64,000 nt of DNA, taken from assembly GCA_963932145.1 (NCBI GenBank), contig OZ010573.1, forward strand, positions 30,507,284 through 30,571,283. The letters are read 5' to 3'. Both the position numbers and the translations under genes were made by a program. The notes below the pieces were generated by a model. The model saw nothing but the letters and a program-made list of their open reading frames with translations. It made no database searches and was not told where the DNA came from. Positions within the stretch are counted from its first letter, which is position 1. Each line of letters begins with the position of its first letter. Source of the DNA: Acanthosepion lycidas. Taxonomy: Eukaryota > Mollusca > Cephalopoda > Sepiida > Sepiidae. Shown one piece after another: positions 1 to 64,000 of this stretch.

Positions 1-1068
1 TCTCCAAAGAAAAAAAAAAAAATTCTCCATTTTTAAGATAGATGCTTATGCATAGGTTATCCTGTAGTGAAAATGGCCAAGACACCATCAATGAGTAGTG
101 CAGCCCGCTTTATGAGTGCCCATATTTCATGCGGACAACTGGTTAGAAGAGGTTTGGCCTTGTCTGGCCTAACAGATCAAATCTTTCCTCCTACAATAAC
201 ATTTCTTAAAATTTGGTTTGTTCCATTATGTTCTCACTTGTTCACTCACATACTCTCTCGTACATAACCACATACATAAACAATGATTAAGTGCAATGTT
301 CTTGAACTTGTAAACTACAAACCCCCTGCATATCCACAACCTGTGGCTGGCAATATGAATGGGCAGCATTGGAACTACATGAAGAACAGTCTGTCCTTTG
401 CCAAGAACAGACCATAACCGACTACATCAGTTGCAATAAAGACCAGCAACCAATAAAAGTAGGTATGCGTTTGTTGTCATTTCACCTCAAAAAACCCTCA
501 TCCACACAATTACTCTTTTGTTCCCCTTCAATCAAGTAGATGCTGCTTAGAAAACTTAACCCATCCACTGAATATAAAACAGAAGCACTGGAAATCTAGC
601 TATAATCCCACCTTCCTCTTCAATGTGGGTGTCCTGAACAGGGTTCCAGAAAATGCAATTTGACATAAGTGCTAAAGGACAAAGAAGAACCTTCAATTTT
701 TTCCCCTTATTCTGTGGTGGGAGGGATTTCAGATTCAGATACAAACCATTGATCTAATGATACATTGATTCCTTCAAATAAATTTCAACATCTATAGTGT
801 CATTATTTCAGCCACTTGATTCTCTTCCGTTCCTCAAGTTGTTTATTTCATGTAATCTTTTGCTTTATCCATTTACCTGTCACACCCAGTGTCCTTTCTA
901 AAGAATTTCTCAGAAATTGTAAATATTGATTCACAGCTAATCAATAATTATCAAAGACAACTGAAGAAAAACAAGGCAGTGATTGAAACAAAGAAACTCA
1001 TCAAATTTTAAGAATACTATCAAAAAGGCCACAAAAAGTTGGCTGTACAACTTATAACTGGGAAAATG
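1..1068. other. Left edge of the gene, part of SMG8 intron 20; no exon found
   Basis: I looked on the minus strand for the conserved SMG8 end block (around PHYAQLMRLF and the FYPE motif) and did not find it. A plus-strand open stretch of 44 codons at 283-417 reads PAYPQPVAGNMNGQHWNYMK and is followed by AATAAA at 435-440. It looks like an old repeat or a stray exon of unknown origin. A minus open frame at 556-744 is probably fortuitous. Confidence 0.4.
283..417 (+). other. Short open frame of unknown origin with a downstream AATAAA
   Basis: 44 codons from ATG to TAA, containing PPAYPQPVAGNMNGQHWNYM and ending SFAKNRP. Its composition looks protein-like, unlike most short frames here. AATAAA follows 17 nt after the stop. 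I do not recognise the family. It could be a transposon fragment or the last exon of an antisense transcript. Confidence 0.2.
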
Positions 1069-1074
1069 ACTTAC

Positions 1075-63174
<62,100 letters not shown>

Positions 63175-63205
63175 CTTGATCAGTTGGCGAACGTTATTGA
63201 ATCAG

Positions 63206-63222
63206 GGGAGATAACTCTAAAT
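63206..63222 (+). promoter_or_regulatory. GGGAGATAACTC motif, copy 2, just upstream of SMG8
   Basis: GGGGAGATAACTCTAAAT starts about 32 nt upstream of the SMG8 start codon (minus-strand gene), with the same core and orientation as at 62358. It may be a remnant of an abundant molluscan repeat or a regulatory element; the sequence alone does not tell. Confidence 0.3.
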
Positions 63223-63342
63223 CTGTAGTTGATTATTACAATAACCAAATTCATTCAATGCTTCTTCAGAATTTTAAAAAAATCGATAAAAAAATAGTAA
63301 TAATAGTTATTAATAATAACAAAGAAATGAATAGTAATAATA

Positions 63343-63422
63343 TTAGGTTGGTGCAAAAATAATGTCGTTTTCTAACATATGTTACTATGTGATAAAACGA
63401 TATTATTTTTGCACCAACATAA
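63343..63422. mobile_element. MADE1-like MITE, copy 5, upstream of SMG8
   Basis: 80 bp with TTAGGTTGGTGCAAAAATAA at the left and a slightly mutated right end (GCACCAACATAA), flanked by TA. The centre (CTAACATATGTTACTATGTG) differs from the other copies. It lies 169 nt upstream of the SMG8 ATG, in the likely promoter. Confidence 0.93.
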
Positions 63423-63898
<476 letters not shown>

Positions 63899-63944
63899 TT
63901 TGAAAAATTAAGTAAGGAGCAGATAGTTATAATAAATTTACAGG

Positions 63945-64000
63945 ATGAATGGGCTCATGTCTGAGTGGTTAGAATGTTCACTTCCTGATCATGAGACCCA
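63945..64000 (+). mobile_element. tRNA-derived SINE (family D), cut by window end
   Basis: GGGCTCATGTCTGAGTGGTT followed by AGAATGTTCAC and GATCATGAGACCCA, matching the head of 53134-53430. It begins after a (GT)n/(TA)n-rich stretch. Confidence 0.65.

Noticed and set aside
556..744. Minus-strand open frame with IFWNPV and RFPVLLFY that loosely recalls the SMG8 C-terminal FYPE and RFPYAY blocks
   Set aside because: The alignment needs several gaps, the highly conserved preceding block is absent, and the phase from exon 20 does not lead into it. More likely chance.

Overview
The window is animal nuclear DNA. It is AT-rich, with widely spaced GT-AG exons, tRNA- and 5S-derived SINEs, decayed non-LTR retrotransposons, DNA transposons and MITEs, and long (AT)n tracts. 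The mix of repeat families and gene structure suggests a mollusc, most likely a cephalopod of octopus type. That assignment is an inference from familiarity with such genomes, not the result of a search.

One protein-coding gene fills the window on the minus strand. I rebuilt 20 coding exons of SMG8, the regulatory subunit of the SMG1 kinase complex in nonsense-mediated mRNA decay. Exon 1, with the ATG, lies at 63131-63174 and exon 20 at 1075-1133. All 19 visible introns have GT and AG ends, the reading phase is kept at every junction, and 2363 coding bases give about 787 residues that follow the SMG8 family order. The last stretch, roughly 85-100 residues by comparison with human SMG8, is not in the window and should lie to the left of position 1. 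The gene spans at least 62 kb and coding sequence is about 4% of that.

Everything else is intronic or just upstream. Non-LTR retrotransposon fragments lie at 2.3-2.6, 3.35-4.48, 12.7-13.5, 24.6-25.45, 30.4-30.9, 36.5-37.3, 58.1-59.8 and 60.8-61.4 kb; all are broken. DNA transposon remnants are a Tc1-like element at 20.9-21.8 kb, a pair of IS630/Tc1-type elements sharing one internal deletion (42.9-43.8 and 48.7-49.6 kb), a mariner-type fragment (34.0-34.3 kb) and a transposase 3' fragment (41.4-41.8 kb). MITEs include five copies of a palindrome whose ends nearly match those of human MADE1/Hsmar1, two TTAA-flanked piggyBac-type elements, and a family with long terminal inverted repeats.

SINE-like repeats form several families. 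The most notable is a chimera with a 5S rRNA-derived head joined to a tRNA-like module. Another tRNA-derived family occurs as inverted pairs around 37.5-38.0 and 39.1-39.5 kb. An isolated class II tRNA-like sequence sits at 22950-23030.

I see no CRISPR array, operon or bacterial-type defence system. The points most worth following are the 5S-tRNA SINE, the MADE1-like MITEs (one about 170 bp upstream of the SMG8 start codon), the repeat families with intact target-site duplications, and the inverted SINE pairs within the pre-mRNA.
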